NCBI GenBank assembly: GCA_025677835.1
Contig: JAIXMR010000062.1
Coordinates: forward strand, 88,233-152,232
DNA: 64,000 bases
Reading direction: 5' to 3'
From: Sporodiniella umbellata
Lineage: Eukaryota; Mucoromycota; Mucoromycetes; Mucorales; Rhizopodaceae
The position numbers and the translations under genes were made by a program. Numbering within the stretch: position 1 is the first letter of the stretch; each line of letters opens with the position of its first letter. The notes under the pieces were generated by a model. The model searched no databases. It saw nothing but the letters and a program-made list of their open reading frames with translations, and had not been told where the DNA came from. This document shows positions 11,728 to 23,483 of the stretch, piece by piece.

Positions 11728-12478
11728 TTTCCATATGGAACATAATAAACATATATATATATATATATATATATATTGCTGGCTCCTATACATTTTTATT
11801 CATCACTTTCTCTTTTTCCCTTTTTTCTAAACCAAAGTTGAATAACACACGACAAACAACAGCAAGAAAAACACATACTTACATTCGATCCACTCATACA
11901 CATATACATATATTCTCCAGCACAAACACACCCACTCTTCTTTTTACCTACAAATATAGATACCCACCTATCTGTCTATATCTGTAAGTAAAAAATAACG
12001 ACTTTATCTATTTATCTATCTATAAACAAATATAAACATATATATTTGTATTTTATTACATACATATTACAACCCCCCCCTTTTCTTTGTGATACTTTTC
12101 TTTTCTGTCCTCCTTTTTCTTGCCAATATTTTCTTTTTACAGAAATTTGACAAGAAAATGATGTATAAAAAAAAAAAAAAAAAAAAAACAACAACAATAA
12201 AAAGCCCAAATCACTCTGTGCTAGTTTTATTAATATCAACAACAGTCAAAACCTCTAATTTAAATACTAATACAACAAACACTATCAAAGGGAGGTCAAC
12301 CGATGTCGTACTTTACTTTCATAGTTGCGTCATACGGATCATGCATCCACCCAATCTGTGGCTTGATCGTTCACCCTTTGAATCTACAGACACCCCAAGA
12401 CCCAACGGACAATGAAAATACCGCAAGAGGGTCAATGAGCTGTCAAAAACTTTTTTTTCTTGTTGAAATATTTTTTTA
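11728..12478. other. Intergenic region with TA, TATC and homopolymer repeats
   Basis: Contains (TA)n at 11751-11776, an imperfect TCTA/TATC region around 11957-12030, poly-C at 12073-12080 and poly-A at 12168-12188. Nothing coding is supported. It presumably carries the 3' end of the acidic orphan and the promoter of the SP-RING gene. Confidence 0.5.
11751..11776. repeat. (TA)n microsatellite
   Basis: About 13 perfect AT units just downstream of the acidic orphan gene. Confidence 0.9.
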
Positions 12479-12899
12479 ATGGGCTATCTTCACTACAAAC
12501 AAAGCAAACAGAGATCAATTCAACCTATTTTGACACGGACGCAAATCCGGGATTTGGGAAAAATGATGGGCTACACTTCTTTTCGACAATCTGTAGAGTT
12601 TTTTATGGCAAGTGCGTTTATCATAATTAACAAAAAAAAAAAAGAAGGTTTTAGTTGATAGATGTTTTGGTTAGGATCCAGTGAATTATTTTAAATTGGG
12701 TAAAGTCAAGATGGATGAAATCCATCGTTATTTATTAGAGAAAGGAGTGACTTTTGAGAAATGTCCTCATGTCCATCATACCCATCAACATGATCGTTCT
12801 CGACAGCTTGTGTCCATCTTATTTCCTGGTTATCCTATTATTAAAGCAAGTGATCAGTATTATCGTCAGATGAGAGAAAAGTAACTACCATTCCTCCCT

Positions 12900-12939
<40 letters not shown>

Positions 12940-14166
12940 AAAAAAAAAAAAAAATGGCTATGTGATTATTTACCGTGAACTCGCGATAGTAAAAACCAAA
13001 GCAAGATCATCTCATTGGCCTATGATTTACTACCGACCAACGATAAATATGAACGACTCGAGGAGATGTTTAGGGCGCCGGTCGATTGGAGTTCTAAAAC
13101 GTACGAGGTCAAGATTCCTTTGAAGCTTTTGAACCGAGCGCGTGTGGTAGAAGGGCATGCTTCTTCTGAACTGAACGTAAGACTATTTTTGAACTTTTGG
13201 TCTTCAGAGCGTGTGCCTTGGCACCCCCATAGTCTTTCTCGTATTTCTATTGAGGGCGAATGGCAACCCTTGACAGAGGCAGATCAAGCGATGCTTCACT
13301 ATGGGTTTTTCCATCTGGACCTGACCGATAAATCCACCGCGATCACCCAAGCCAACCGGCGTACCCAGGGCGATGTCACGCTCGCCTTTGACTTTACTGA
13401 ACCCCCCAGAACGCGCCATGTGTCTGTCTGTGCTGTTTGGGAAAAAAGTGTGGAGGAAATGACGAGCCAGGTGTATGTCCAGACCGCGTCACTCTATATC
13501 AGTCAGGCCATGGAACGCGCTTCGCGAAAACCGCTCGAGGTGGATGCGGTACAAAAACAGGTGGTGGAAGCTTTGAAAGAGTCAAGTCCGTCCAAGCTGG
13601 GTCTGATCAAAAAAGAAAATCTGTTGCTTTACTGTGGAAAAGCCTTTCGAGAAGCTTGGGACAGTAAGAAAAGCGCGAGTCTAAAAGCTTTTCTCACCCA
13701 AGTATGATAGGTCAAGAGCCAACGGATCTGGACGAGGCGGAAATAATAGCGGGAGACGAATACGTGTCCATCACAGACCCAATCCTTTTGTCGCCGATAC
13801 AACATCCAGCAAGATGTACCTTCTGTACTCATCATGCTTGCTTTGATGCGATGGTCTTTTTGAAGTTTCAATCTACTTTTATGCAATGGAAGTGTCCTAT
13901 CTGCAATATCAAAATAAGAGGCATTCAGGTACATACAGATACAATCCTCTTCAACAACCGTTGACATTCTAAACAAAAAGGACCTTTATATTGACTGTCA
14001 AGTCAAATGTGCTATCCAAGATAACCCAGGTCAAGATAGACTGTTGAAACAAGGAAATACTTATGTAGGCGTACAGGCTGTCCCCTCCTCACCTATCCAA
14101 TCAAAGCGCGCTTACGATGTGATTCATATAGACGAAGAATCAGCCAAAAAAATTCAAAAAATCTAA
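12479..14166 (+). CDS. SP-RING (MIZ) zinc-finger protein, PIAS/Siz-like SUMO E3 ligase
   Basis: Exons 12479-12592, 12675-12880, 12990-13663, 13750-13928, 13981-14166 sum to 1359 nt, 452 aa. The SP-RING is at residues about 332-395: DEYVSITDPILLSPIQHPAR, then CTFCTHHACFD, FQSTFMQWKCPICNIKI. It has the SP-RING Cys/His pattern that binds one zinc and contacts the SUMO-loaded E2. The middle part (exon 3, YEVKIPLKLLNRARVVE onward) may correspond to a diverged PINIT region. Near the C-terminus VIHIDEE (residues about 438-444) fits a SUMO-interacting motif, hydrophobic core followed by acids. No clear SAP domain is visible at the N-terminus. A long open frame continues past the exon 3 donor GTAAGA (13664), but only the splice joins the frame to the zinc finger. 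The first exon and start are the least certain part. Confidence 0.8.
12904..12937. repeat. (TA)n microsatellite in SP-RING gene intron
   Basis: About 17 TA units followed by a poly-A tract, inside the second intron (12881-12989). Confidence 0.9.
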
Positions 14167-14345
14167 AAAAAAAAAAAAAAAAAAAAAAAAGAGGCTAGAT
14201 AAAAGCATGTGATTGTATATCTGTCTATAAAGAGTCTCACTTTTTATTCTTTTTCTTCTTTTTCTTTTCCTATTCATCTCTCTTTTTTTTTTTTTTTTTT
14301 TTCCTCACTCTTTTTTTTTCGAGCCAAAGGAAATCCAAGCCGCTA

Positions 14346-14543
14346 ATGAAGTGGTTTAAATCAACACATGAGTATCGATATCAATGGAGTCTTGTATCAG
14401 CAGCCAACTGGCAGAAATACCCAAATGAGAATTGTACGCATGTAGCCCATGTAGACGTGTTAAGTCGTACAGTGGATCAAGCTACAGGCATTCTGACCAC
14501 AGAACGCCTGATCACTGTGAACCAGAACATACCCAGTTTGATC

Positions 14544-14584
<41 letters not shown>

Positions 14585-15027
14585 GCCAGCCACTTGAAAA
14601 ATTTTCTAATGATTTACCAATGAAATTTTTTTTTTTTTTTTTTTTTAGATCCTTGGTGCCAATACAACACAGTATGTAAGAGAAGTATCTACGATTGATC
14701 CAAAGACCAAGACCTTAACCATGTACTCTGTGAATCTTACTATGGCTAATCTATTACAAGTACAAGAGACAATTGTATATCAAGAACATCCTACAGACAA
14801 AACAAAGTAAAAGAAAAAAAAAAAAAAAAAAAAAAAACTAAACACACCTTTGTTTTAGAACGCTCTTTACACAGCAAGCCTCTATTTCTGCTGGAAGTTT
14901 GGTTTCTGGCTGGTCCAATCAACTCCTTGAAGAGGTTTCGCTTCGTAGATTTCAACAAAATGCAGATATTGGTCGTATAGGATTTAACAAGGTCCTAGAA
15001 CGTTTTGTAGGGATGCAGCCACTGTAA
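14346..15027 (+). CDS. PRELI/MSF1-domain protein (Ups-type mitochondrial lipid carrier)
   Basis: Exons 14346-14549, 14649-14806, 14859-15027; 531 nt, 176 aa, the normal length of a stand-alone PRELI protein. The domain fills the whole protein: MKWFKSTHEYRYQWSLVSAA, HVAHVDVLSRTVDQATGIL, TTERLITVNQNIPSLIKR, YVREVSTIDPKTKTLTMYSV, NLLQVQETIVYQEH, ending with a helical RRFQQNADIGRIGFNKVLE. Ups/PRELI proteins shuttle phosphatidic acid or phosphatidylserine across the mitochondrial intermembrane space together with Mdm35/TRIAP1. The sequence is closest in feel to the Ups2/Slmo branch, but the subtype is inference. Both introns contain long poly-A and poly-T tracts. It is convergent with the J-domain gene. 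Confidence 0.88.
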
Positions 15028-15266
15028 GGTTTTTGGCTATGTGTCACACTGTCCTACGCTGAAAACAGAGGGTCTGATGAACGCTCCGCTTGATCTGTCC
15101 GATAAGGTCTGTTTTTTTTTTTTTTTTTTTTTGGATAAGAGTCTTTATTTGATCGATAAAAGGATCGACCAAGACAATAAAAGGTGTATGTAATGTATGT
15201 ATGTGTGTGTATCTATCTACAGTAGGATTTTGGAGAAAGGGGAGGAGGGGAAGAGGAGATGTTTTC

Positions 15267-15863
15267 TTAGTAATAGACCACATAGTCTGTGGCATAACTG
15301 ATACCCGCAAGAACAATCCCCAGTTTCCAGAACCGAGCCCAAGTATTTTCTTTTTTATGACGAGGTATCTCAGTATACCTCACGCCTTGTCTTTCAGCAG
15401 CCTGAGCCATACGCGTTCGACGTCTTTGCTCTTCAGCTTCATAATGACGCGTGTAATGCTCTCGATGGTTAAAATGACCCTCTTGTGTTCTTTGTTCTGC
15501 TTGGGCGCGGGCACTTGCCGAACCTGTGTTTCTGCTTGTGCGTCGTTTGAAATGCCAAGCATGGGCATAATGACTCTGACTACGCTCTTCAGTCATGGGT
15601 GAATGAACTATACTGCCATGATCATATTGACGTCGATTGGCTTCATTACCCAAGATGGCATAGGCTTCATTGATCTCTAAAAACTTTTGACGGGCCTCAT
15701 CATTATTGGGATTCAAGTCTGGGTGGTACTTTTTAGACAATCGGTAATAATGATGCTTGATGAGCTTTTTGTCGGCTTGTGGGCTTATCTGCAATATTTG
15801 GTAATAGTCTTTGTGAGACTGGCGTAAAAAACCAGTGGAATGAAGTAAGCGTCGGGTAAACAT
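15267..15863 (-). CDS. J-domain (DnaJ) protein, probably mitochondrial
   Basis: Single exon, 198 aa from the ATG at 15863. The first 15 residues (MFTRRLLHSTGFLRQ) are basic and hydroxylated without acids, typical of a mitochondrial presequence. The J-domain follows at residues about 18-82: DYYQILQISPQADKKLIKHH, YHPDLNPNNDEAR, FLEINEAYAILGNEANRRQY. The HPD tripeptide that stimulates Hsp70 ATPase is intact. The rest is Arg/Glu/Gln-rich, and a hydrophobic C-terminal segment (WKLGIVLAGISYATDYVVYY) may be a membrane anchor. This layout resembles DNAJC30-like mitochondrial J-proteins, but orthology is not proven. No Gly/Phe region or zinc finger is present. Confidence 0.85.
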   Translation of the reverse strand: MFTRRLLHSTGFLRQSHKDYYQILQISPQADKKLIKHHYYRLSKKYHPDLNPNNDEARQKFLEINEAYAILGNEANRRQYDHGSIVHSPMTEERSQSHYAHAWHFKRRTSRNTGSASARAQAEQRTQEGHFNHREHYTRHYEAEEQRRRTRMAQAAERQGVRYTEIPRHKKENTWARFWKLGIVLAGISYATDYVVYY

Positions 15864-16140
15864 CAAGAAAAAAACAAATCAAAAAAGAAACCTTTTCTAT
15901 AAGTATATCTGTTTTCAGCCTATCTGCCTAGATCCCATGCGCTTTAACCCCCGCTCAATGATGTCAGTCCAAAAAAAAAAAAAAAAAAAAAAAAAAGGAG
16001 GCTTTAGGCAAAAAGAGGAGACACCGATAGAGCCGGCTGATTAGACTAGAATGATCGAAAATAGTCTACAAGTAAAGAAAAGGTCTCGATTCTCAAGCCA
16101 CCCTATAGAGTTCAACATCAAAAATCTGTCAAGGGGTTGG

Positions 16141-16181
<41 letters not shown>

Positions 16182-17674
16182 AAAAACAAAAACAACGCGT
16201 TTTCTGTTTTTGCTTGTGCTTTAATTTTTTTTTTTTTTTTTATGATTTAATTGAAACGTGGTGTCTTCTTTTAAGGGATTTGTACTCTCGAAAGTTTAAA
16301 TTTGTCAAAACTTTAAAGAGAGAGAAATTGACTCTTTCTAATTACAGAAGCCAAGGAAAAGTAGTCTATGAAGGATCGTACTTTAGAAAGGGAAACAAGT
16401 GCATGAGCATGGCTGCACGTGATAGGGTGATGACTCTGTAAAGTACAGGAAGATCCACGTTTTTTTTTTTTTTTTTCCATGTATTTTTGAGTCACGAAAT
16501 CCTTTTGTTGGCTTTTTGCTCTTCTCCCCTCTTTTGCAGACAAGGAGAGTAAGGCAAGGCTCCTCTTTTTTGTGTGAAAGATAAGGTTGAGACTCAAATC
16601 GACGTTGGCTTTGTTTGTCAGTAAGGGTTGTGCCACATGCAAGTATGAAGGTCGCTTAGTCGGGGCAGTTTTTTTTAAAAAAAAAAAAAAAAAAAAACAA
16701 GCAAAACTTGACAAAGTGCAAGAAATAAGTGACAAAGGCTCAAGTGTAAGACACGCTATAAATATGATTGACATTCACGTGCATTTAATCAATAAGAGAT
16801 CATTTTCTTGTTGGCAGCACAAGAAAGCAGTCTTAACAAGAAAGGTAAAAATAGGACAAAATCTGTAGGTTTTTACATGTATTTGTTTTCTCTTTTTGGG
16901 GCCTTGCCTGTAGGACCAGGACACAAAGGCTCAATTGAAAGTTTAAAGCGTAATAGGTCGGGAAACGAAAAGAGCCGGAGTTTGCCCTTTTATAGGCACT
17001 CGAAAACTCATGGAAAAGATAATTAGCGTTCTTTCAAAACGGGCGCTCGGTTCTCGTAACGCAAGGACAGGTTAACAAAGTATACAGACTTAAATCAAAC
17101 TGGATACAGCCATAGCCTTTCTCTCTTACTATTTCGTTGCTGAGATGAATAAGGAGGAAAAAGGAAACTTTATGTTTGTCATACATTGAGCCCTCTTCTC
17201 CTCTCCTCCCCTCCTCCCCCCTTTTTTTTTTTTTTTTTTTTTTATGCTCTGTTTTTACTGGACGCGTTGAACTAAATATATTTATGTGGTATCACCTTTC
17301 GCGGTTTCTTTTCTTTTTTCAGGGACAAAAAAGATAGCCAAAATAGAATATAAGACTTTGTGCCTAACCCCACTGTACGAGTCAAATATGTAACCACTAC
17401 GGAGTTTTCACTTTTCCGCAAAAGTCAAAAACAAGGCTTGTGGCCACTGATAAAATAATCCTGACCTTCTCCCGCCCTAAAAAAAAAAAAAAAAAAAAAA
17501 TTTGAGTCTATAAAAGTATAGCTTTTTTTAAAATCTCTCTCTTTTTTTTTTTTTTTTTTTTCTTTTTTTTTTTCCCTTTTTGTTTTTCTCTGATTTATTT
17601 TATTTTTTTTTTCCCAAAAGAAAAAAAAAAAAAACTCTGTTGTCATCTTATTTTACTTTCTTATTTTGCCCTCA
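15864..17674. other. 1.8 kb intergenic region, homopolymer-rich
   Basis: Divergent spacer between the J-domain gene and the HSF-type gene. Contains poly-A at 15970-15996 and 16143-16180 (38 bases, one of the longest runs here), poly-T at 16225-16241, 16460-16476, 17221-17243 and a C/T-rich block 17190-17240. No supported gene. A TATA-like TCTATAAAAG lies near 17505, about 170 bp upstream of the HSF-type start. Confidence 0.5.
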
Positions 17675-18960
17675 ATGAACTACTCAGACATTTACGATGA
17701 TATGTCCCATCATTCCAGCGATTTTCACCAATACCAGGTGATGGCAGACCCTTCCAGATGTATATCTCCTCTTGGGTTTCCTACCTCACCTGAACACAAC
17801 AACACCAGTCTGATTCCCATCTATCCCTCTTCTTCTACCATCAGACAAGATCGGCCTTCTCCCAGCCTCGTTTCTCCCAGAGATATTTCGATTTCGCAAA
17901 GAGGTGTAGCCGGTTTTGTGTCGAAACTATACCAGTATGTTCTACCCAAGGCATAAGGTTTTTTTTTTTTTTTTTAACATCTACTTTCTAGATGTCTTCA
18001 GTCTACTGGTAACGAGCGAAAATACGCAAGATGGTGTAGTCATCAAGGCAAAGACATGTTTATTATTGAATGTATTCCAGGTTAGATAGAATGATTCATG
18101 TTTACTTTTGGGTCTAACTTTGTTTTTTTTTAAAAAAAAAAAAAAGAATTCACTCAACATGTATTACCACTTTTGTTTAAGCATTGCAAATTTCAGTCCT
18201 TTGTGCGCCAGTTGAATGTAAATAGTAGTTTATTAAAAGAAAAAGATGTACTAAAAAAAAATAAAAAAAAAACCCTTAAAAGATTTACGGATTTCAACGT
18301 GATACAGACGCTAGAAAATCAAAGGACAGCAAAGACAAAGACTCTTGCCGTTGGTCTCATGAAGACTTCCATCCCGGCCGCCGCGACTTACTGCACAGAA
18401 TCCGAAGAAAGCCGACAAAGTCGACCAGAAGAAGGGTTGTCAAAGTCGAAGATTCAGAAACGATTCTAAAGATGCAAGAGGAAGAAGATTCAGCCGACGA
18501 TGACATGGACCAACGCCGCTCGTCTTCCTCTGCATCTTCTGTTCATGGTCTTGATTATGCCTCACCCTATGAATCTCAATCCAACAGTCTGATTCATGTG
18601 ACACTACCCAAACCTACCGCGCTTCCTGACGAGTTTGACTTTATGGGCGCAGAGTCTGAACGTGAAATCGACCAAGACATTGCTTCAGAATTGATAACAG
18701 CCCAGCGACGCTTTGATGAGCTACAGGCCTTTTACAAATCTAGACTCGCAGAGCAACAGTTACGTATACGTAACCTAGAAAACGCTCTCTGTTGTTACCC
18801 TGAAGTCAAGCAGCCTATGCTCACCTCAATGGCGGCTGAAACCTACTATGCACCTTACGATATGAATATGCCTTTTGATAACACTCATAATAACACTATG
18901 AATCAGCCAGTGCAGCAATCTCACTGGATGCAGCCCAACAACTCTTCTTACACGCCTTGA
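17675..18960 (+). CDS. HSF-type DNA-binding transcription factor
   Basis: Exons 17675-17934, 17992-18080, 18147-18217, 18283-18960; 1098 nt, 365 aa. The heat-shock-factor DNA-binding domain is split over all four exons: GVAGFVSKLYQ, LQSTGNERKYARWCSHQGKD, MFIIECIPEFTQHVLPLLFK, FQSFVRQLNIYGFQRDTD, CRWSHEDFHPGRRDLLHRIR. The recognition-helix block SFVRQLN-x-YGFQ is intact. The residues before it (ARWCSHQG) differ slightly from the usual I-W-S-x-x-G. A coiled-coil-like stretch (ITAQRRFDELQAFYKSRLAE, about residue 265) could mediate oligomerisation. The N-terminus is Ser/Pro/Tyr-rich. Whether it is a true HSF1 orthologue or an Sfl1/Mga1-like factor cannot be decided. ORF callers would misread exon 3 through its intron, but the join restores the motif exactly. 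Confidence 0.88.
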
Positions 18961-19125
18961 TCGATGCACAACGCCAAATAAGGAGCGTATTATTTTTACA
19001 TATATGCATTCTGTTAAACTCTCCCTTTTCTCTCTCTCTCTCTATTATTAATTTTTTTTTTTTTTTTTGTATATTGGAATATGTATCTTCAGTTTTTTTT
19101 TTTTTTTATCTTATTCCTTACAAGA

Positions 19126-19127
<2 letters not shown>

Positions 19128-19170
<43 letters not shown>
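19128..19170. repeat. (CA)n microsatellite
   Basis: More than 20 CA units about 170 bp downstream of the HSF-type stop codon, probably in or near its 3' UTR. Confidence 0.95.
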
Positions 19171-19174
<4 letters not shown>

Positions 19175-19215
19175 TACATAATACGCCATCTTTCTCACCT
19201 CTTTTCTTACTCCTA

Positions 19216-19217
<2 letters not shown>

Positions 19218-19267
<50 letters not shown>

Positions 19268-19282
19268 TATTATTATTATTAT
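19218..19282. repeat. (ATT)n microsatellite
   Basis: About 21 ATT units with a single interruption (ACT near 19264). Confidence 0.95.
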
Positions 19283-19679
19283 CTTTATACACCCAATCTC
19301 TATACATACTCGTTTTTCCCACACCAATTCTTTGGCTTAATCTTCTACTCTTCCCTCCCCCCCCCTCTTCCCTTTATTTTCTTATCCCCTTCCCCCTTCA
19401 CTAAGCATGACACTCAAACATAACACATTTCAATAAATATGCATTTTTTAATGACAGTCAAAAACATAGAACCAAAAAAAAAAAAAAAAAGCTGATCCGA
19501 CCTGTAGTACAACATGGTAATGATGTACCTCAATGTTATACGTCTTTTTAAAACTCAATTCTGTACTTTGCAAGGGGCCGTTTACAACCGTGGGGGGCAT
19601 GACTGAATTGCATGCAAATTGTCCGTGCCACTGGAAAATAATTTAAGCCGCCTGTTTTTTTTTTTTTTTTTTTTTTGAT

Positions 19680-19700
19680 ACGAGGCATTAGATGCCTCGT
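19680..19700. terminator. Perfect 9-bp hairpin flanked by poly-T
   Basis: ACGAGGCAT, a 3-nt loop (TAG), then ATGCCTCGT, with poly-T runs on both sides. It looks like a stem-loop terminator or small structured element, but no RNA gene around it was recognised. Fungal Pol II genes do not need such terminators, so the label only describes its shape. Confidence 0.35.
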
Positions 19701-21787
19701 TTTGTAAGAGTCTCTTTTTTTTTTTTTTTTTTTGGGTTCAATATACCGAAAATAGATGCTTTCTGATATAAGCAGCTCCTTATATCCCCTTTAGAAAGAT
19801 GAGGTCAGAGCTGGTTTCTATCTAAAGAGGGGGCTTATTTTTATTGGCAAAGTAACAATTTATAATCTTTTCTAGAGATTCCTTTGACTAATTTTTTTTT
19901 TTTAATTGTCATTTCTTTTATGTAAGGGATTGTCGCTGGTGTAACTCGTATATAATCCTTTTGTCAGTTGTCTAAAGGGAGTTGTAAAAAAAAAAAATCT
20001 CAACCAAATCAGCCGTGTCAAGTACAGAAAAGATTTTTATTTTTATTTTTTGGGTTTATTGACCAAAGTACGAGCGTTTTTTATTTTGTAGACTGAGATG
20101 AAAATAAAAACGAGTTTACTCTGGTCTTCAATAGTTTTTCGGGGTGCCTTTTTTTTTTTTTAAACTGTCTGTACACAATTTGTTCTATATAGCTTAAACT
20201 ACAAGGCGCGTTATTGTTTCTTTTGGAACAACCACATATATTTTGATTGACTGATGAGTCTTTTTTAGCCTACATACAAGAGAGTTTTATCGCTGGATTC
20301 TAAAATCTTCATAACTTCATACTATCGAATTATTTATTACTAATTTTGTGTCAAGAACTGTTCTTTTTTTTTCTCTTCAGGGTCAGACGACTCTTTTTTG
20401 ATATTTTATAGGAGCGGGGGGAAGGAACAATCAAGAGGAGCATACAATTTCTTTTTTGGGGTGTTTATGAACAAGTAAGATTTGGGGGGAAGGGATGACA
20501 AGTTCGAGAGCTTGACAGTTTAACAATCATTTAAAGGTCCTAAAGAGCTTTTTTGTGATACTTTTACTCAACAGCGCTCACATTGACCTCTTTCTTCCCC
20601 CCCCCATTCCTCTCTCTTTCTCCCCCCCTTTTTACTCAGGTCCAGTAACTAGGTCCCAGGCAGTCTATCCTGAGGGGTGATATTTATTATTATTATTATT
20701 ATGATTGATTACTTGAACATACAAAAAAAAAAAAAAGATATATATATATATGTACATATATGTATATAGCTTTTTTTTTTTTTTTTGATTCCGCAATGCT
20801 CTGTACCTTATCTCTATTACATTATTTACTGTTTTTTTAGCAATAGAGATCGATCTTCCGTTGAACTAAAAAAAGCCACTCAATGCAACCTGTACACACT
20901 CAGTTCCGTTTCTTGTATTGTTACTATTGCTACTATTCTTATTATTTTACACAGAAGCGATGTTTAACTAAATAGATCGTTCTCTTATTATCTTTTTTAT
21001 GAAAGGAGCAAACTTTCCCTTTTTTTTTTTTTCTTTTTACTCCTGTTACGCTTTTTGGGCTGAGACTACGCATGAGAGTAGGTATTTGCGAGCCTGTGAA
21101 TGTGTGAGAAAACTAAAAAAAAAAAAAAAAAAAAAAAGTACCAGTGGTGCGGTAATAGATGTAAATGGGTAAATAAAATATCGTTAGCTTCATCGACATA
21201 GCCAGAAATCTCTTGTAATGTGACAATTAATCGATTAGATGCTATAAATGGTATACTTCTTACCACAGAAAATCAAATCTATTAAAGACATTAAAGTCTT
21301 GTTCTTTTTCTTTTATTTTTTATTTTTTTTTGGTAAATACAAACTTGTAAAGAACTATGACTTTATTTTGAAACTCTTTCAAGTAAAAACAGCAAAAGTG
21401 TTTCCAAATATATACAAGATGGTACAACAAACTTAAGGGAATATTGTGTTTTAGTTTTTTTTTTTTGTAGTGTTTTCACTGTTATTATAATTGACAAGCA
21501 CAAAAACCCATTTTAAAAAAGTAATACAACGTGTCTGTTTGGTTTCAGTAGAATAGTCAGGTCAGAAAGCAAGATACAAATTAATTCAATATGTACAGTA
21601 ACACTTACTCCCTTTATTTATAGATCTACGTCAGTTGAATGCTCTAATATTTACCTTTATATATATATATATACAGAAAGGTGATTAAGCAAATGACATA
21701 ACACTTCTCCTATCTTTACCATTCTCCTTGTTTGGTTTTTGTTTTTTTGATTCTCTTTACTCAGTATGTAGCTTAATGACTTGAAAT

Positions 21788-22185
21788 TGTACTTTATTTC
21801 TTATAAACTAACGCTCAGACCCTTCTTTGTTACTCAATTGGTTAATTAAGCACAGATATACTATGTTTCTTTACAGACATACTTGCCCTTCTTCACAAGG
21901 AACAAGAAGTCAATCGTACTATCATTATCGACACAAACACCCACCCACCCCCAAATTGCAAGCCGAGACACCGGATGATCAACTGGGAGTATGAGCGTGT
22001 GAGAATACACCATCAGACATTGTGCTAAAGAAGTTGAATCTAATTTCTCTTGAATACACTACAACTATATCTCTTCATCACCCCACCCCCTGTTATACAT
22101 ATACATATGCATATATATTTCTCGTTAGTTTATGAATCTATTTGGGAAGAATCGTAAACTTCCAGTACTTTATTGTACGGAAAAA

Positions 22186-22228
<43 letters not shown>

Positions 22229-23483
22229 GACCCAAGTGGATATGAAACAAAACAGACCAATAGACTATCTGAAATGAATGTCTATGTCAAGACTTTCTTG
22301 TTCAGTATAATAGGTCGGGGGAATACTAGGAAAGGTACTAAGCTCATCCTACGTATACTAGTTTTCTTTTTTTTTTTTTTTTTTTTGAAGTTTCTCAAGC
22401 TTTCTGTTAAAATTTATGCTGAACCATGAGTTTCTTGTCATTTGGTTTCTAGTATTCTTCTATCAAATAAAAGATGTTGACACATGGTTTTTCTTTCTTT
22501 TTTTTTTTGGAGAAGCCCTGATAGTTTACTGTCATTTTGTCTTGCCCATGCCACAGATATATAATTAATGTAGCAAAACTGCTATCCTCTTTTTTTTATT
22601 TATTTATTTTCTTGTATTCTTTTCATGTTTGACTATATAACTAAACAAGAAATGCCATGTACTTTTCTTCGTGTAATACATAAACTTGTCATTGAGCATG
22701 TGCAAGCAAAAGAAAAAGGAAGTTTGTTATAATACACAAGTAGCACATATTTCGTGTTGTAATCGGTAGCGCCCGGTAGGGTTCAGATAGGTCTTTTTAT
22801 TGCTATTGCTGTTATTACTATCGTTTATTGATTTCTTTGTATTACAACATAATCTACTGTCCCTTTTTTTTTTTTGTGTGTGTGTTTCCCCAAGTGGTTA
22901 AGGCGTGTTTTTTTTTCTGGCGGGAGAAAGAGCAAGCAGAAAAAAAAAGAACACACACTACCAAAGAAGGTGTTCACAAAAAAAAATGAGTCAAATTACC
23001 ATCGGTTTACTTATACTGTCTTTCAGAACACAAAAAACAAAAAAAAAAACAAAAAGGACTTCAGTACACAGACTCTCAAGTCAAAAAAAAAAAAAAAAAA
23101 AAAATAGGCGCCTCAATATGTGGCGTTTGAGCTTTGTTTCTTTTTTCTTTTCTTTTTTTTTGAGGGGGGGCCATACCATCAAGCTAAAGCAAAACCAATC
23201 AACTAAGAATAACACAAGAATGCGTGTAGCTCAGCTCTGTTTTTTTTTTTTTTTTTTTTTTTTAGATGACTAGCACTGTTACTGTTACTGTTGCTGTTAC
23301 TACAGCTGCCACCACTTCGTTTTGGATAACTTACAAATTGCATCACAAATACAAAAAGGAAGGCAAGAAATGCTTGTTTGTTTGTTATAGTTTACTCCGC
23401 TTGCTTAGAAGAAAGCTTAAAAAAATATCACAAGTACAAGATGTACATACAGGAAGAAAGCCCAGTCAGCGTCTAACTACAAA
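21788..23483 (+). repeat. Left arm of a large inverted repeat (1.7 kb)
   Basis: Reading the opposite strand of 25103-26780 reproduces this segment almost base for base. Sharp outer edge: TGTACTTTATTTC starts here at 21788 and on the other strand at 26780, with unrelated flanks. Inner edge: both arms share CTAACTACAAA and then diverge. Differences seen by eye are one C/T substitution (about 22533) and homopolymer lengths, for example an A-run of about 39 here against 24 in the other arm. No transposase-like frame is present. One open frame (23266-23493) is shared by both arms. Confidence 0.9.

Larger units (their letters stand above)
18961..21787. other. 2.8 kb intergenic region rich in simple repeats
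   Basis: Holds (CA)n 19128-19170, (ATT)n 19218-19282, many poly-T tracts, C-rich blocks (19366-19374, 20599-20606, 20625-20632), a TTA run (20680-20702) and a perfect short hairpin at 19680-19700. The long repeats give spurious Tyr-, Leu- and Asn-rich open frames on both strands. No gene is supported. Confidence 0.55.

Noticed and set aside
13702..13749. Small separate gene starting at the ATG at 13704.
   Set aside because: The donor at 13664 and acceptor at 13749 join it in phase to the upstream exon; this stretch is intron of the SP-RING gene.
19081..19423. Long Tyr-, Leu-, Ile- or Asn-rich open frames on both strands.
   Set aside because: They are translations of the CA and ATT microsatellites.
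22885..22915. CCCCAAGTGGTTAAGGCG resembles the A-box of a Ser/Leu tRNA (also in the other repeat arm).
   Set aside because: No B-box or acceptor-stem partner within 100 bp, and poly-T follows directly; a tRNA-derived SINE could not be supported.
22874..23273. Two overlapping Lys-rich frames in the left arm and their copies in the right arm (25321-25710).
   Set aside because: Driven by poly-A and poly-T runs, and the frame differs between the arms because of homopolymer length changes.
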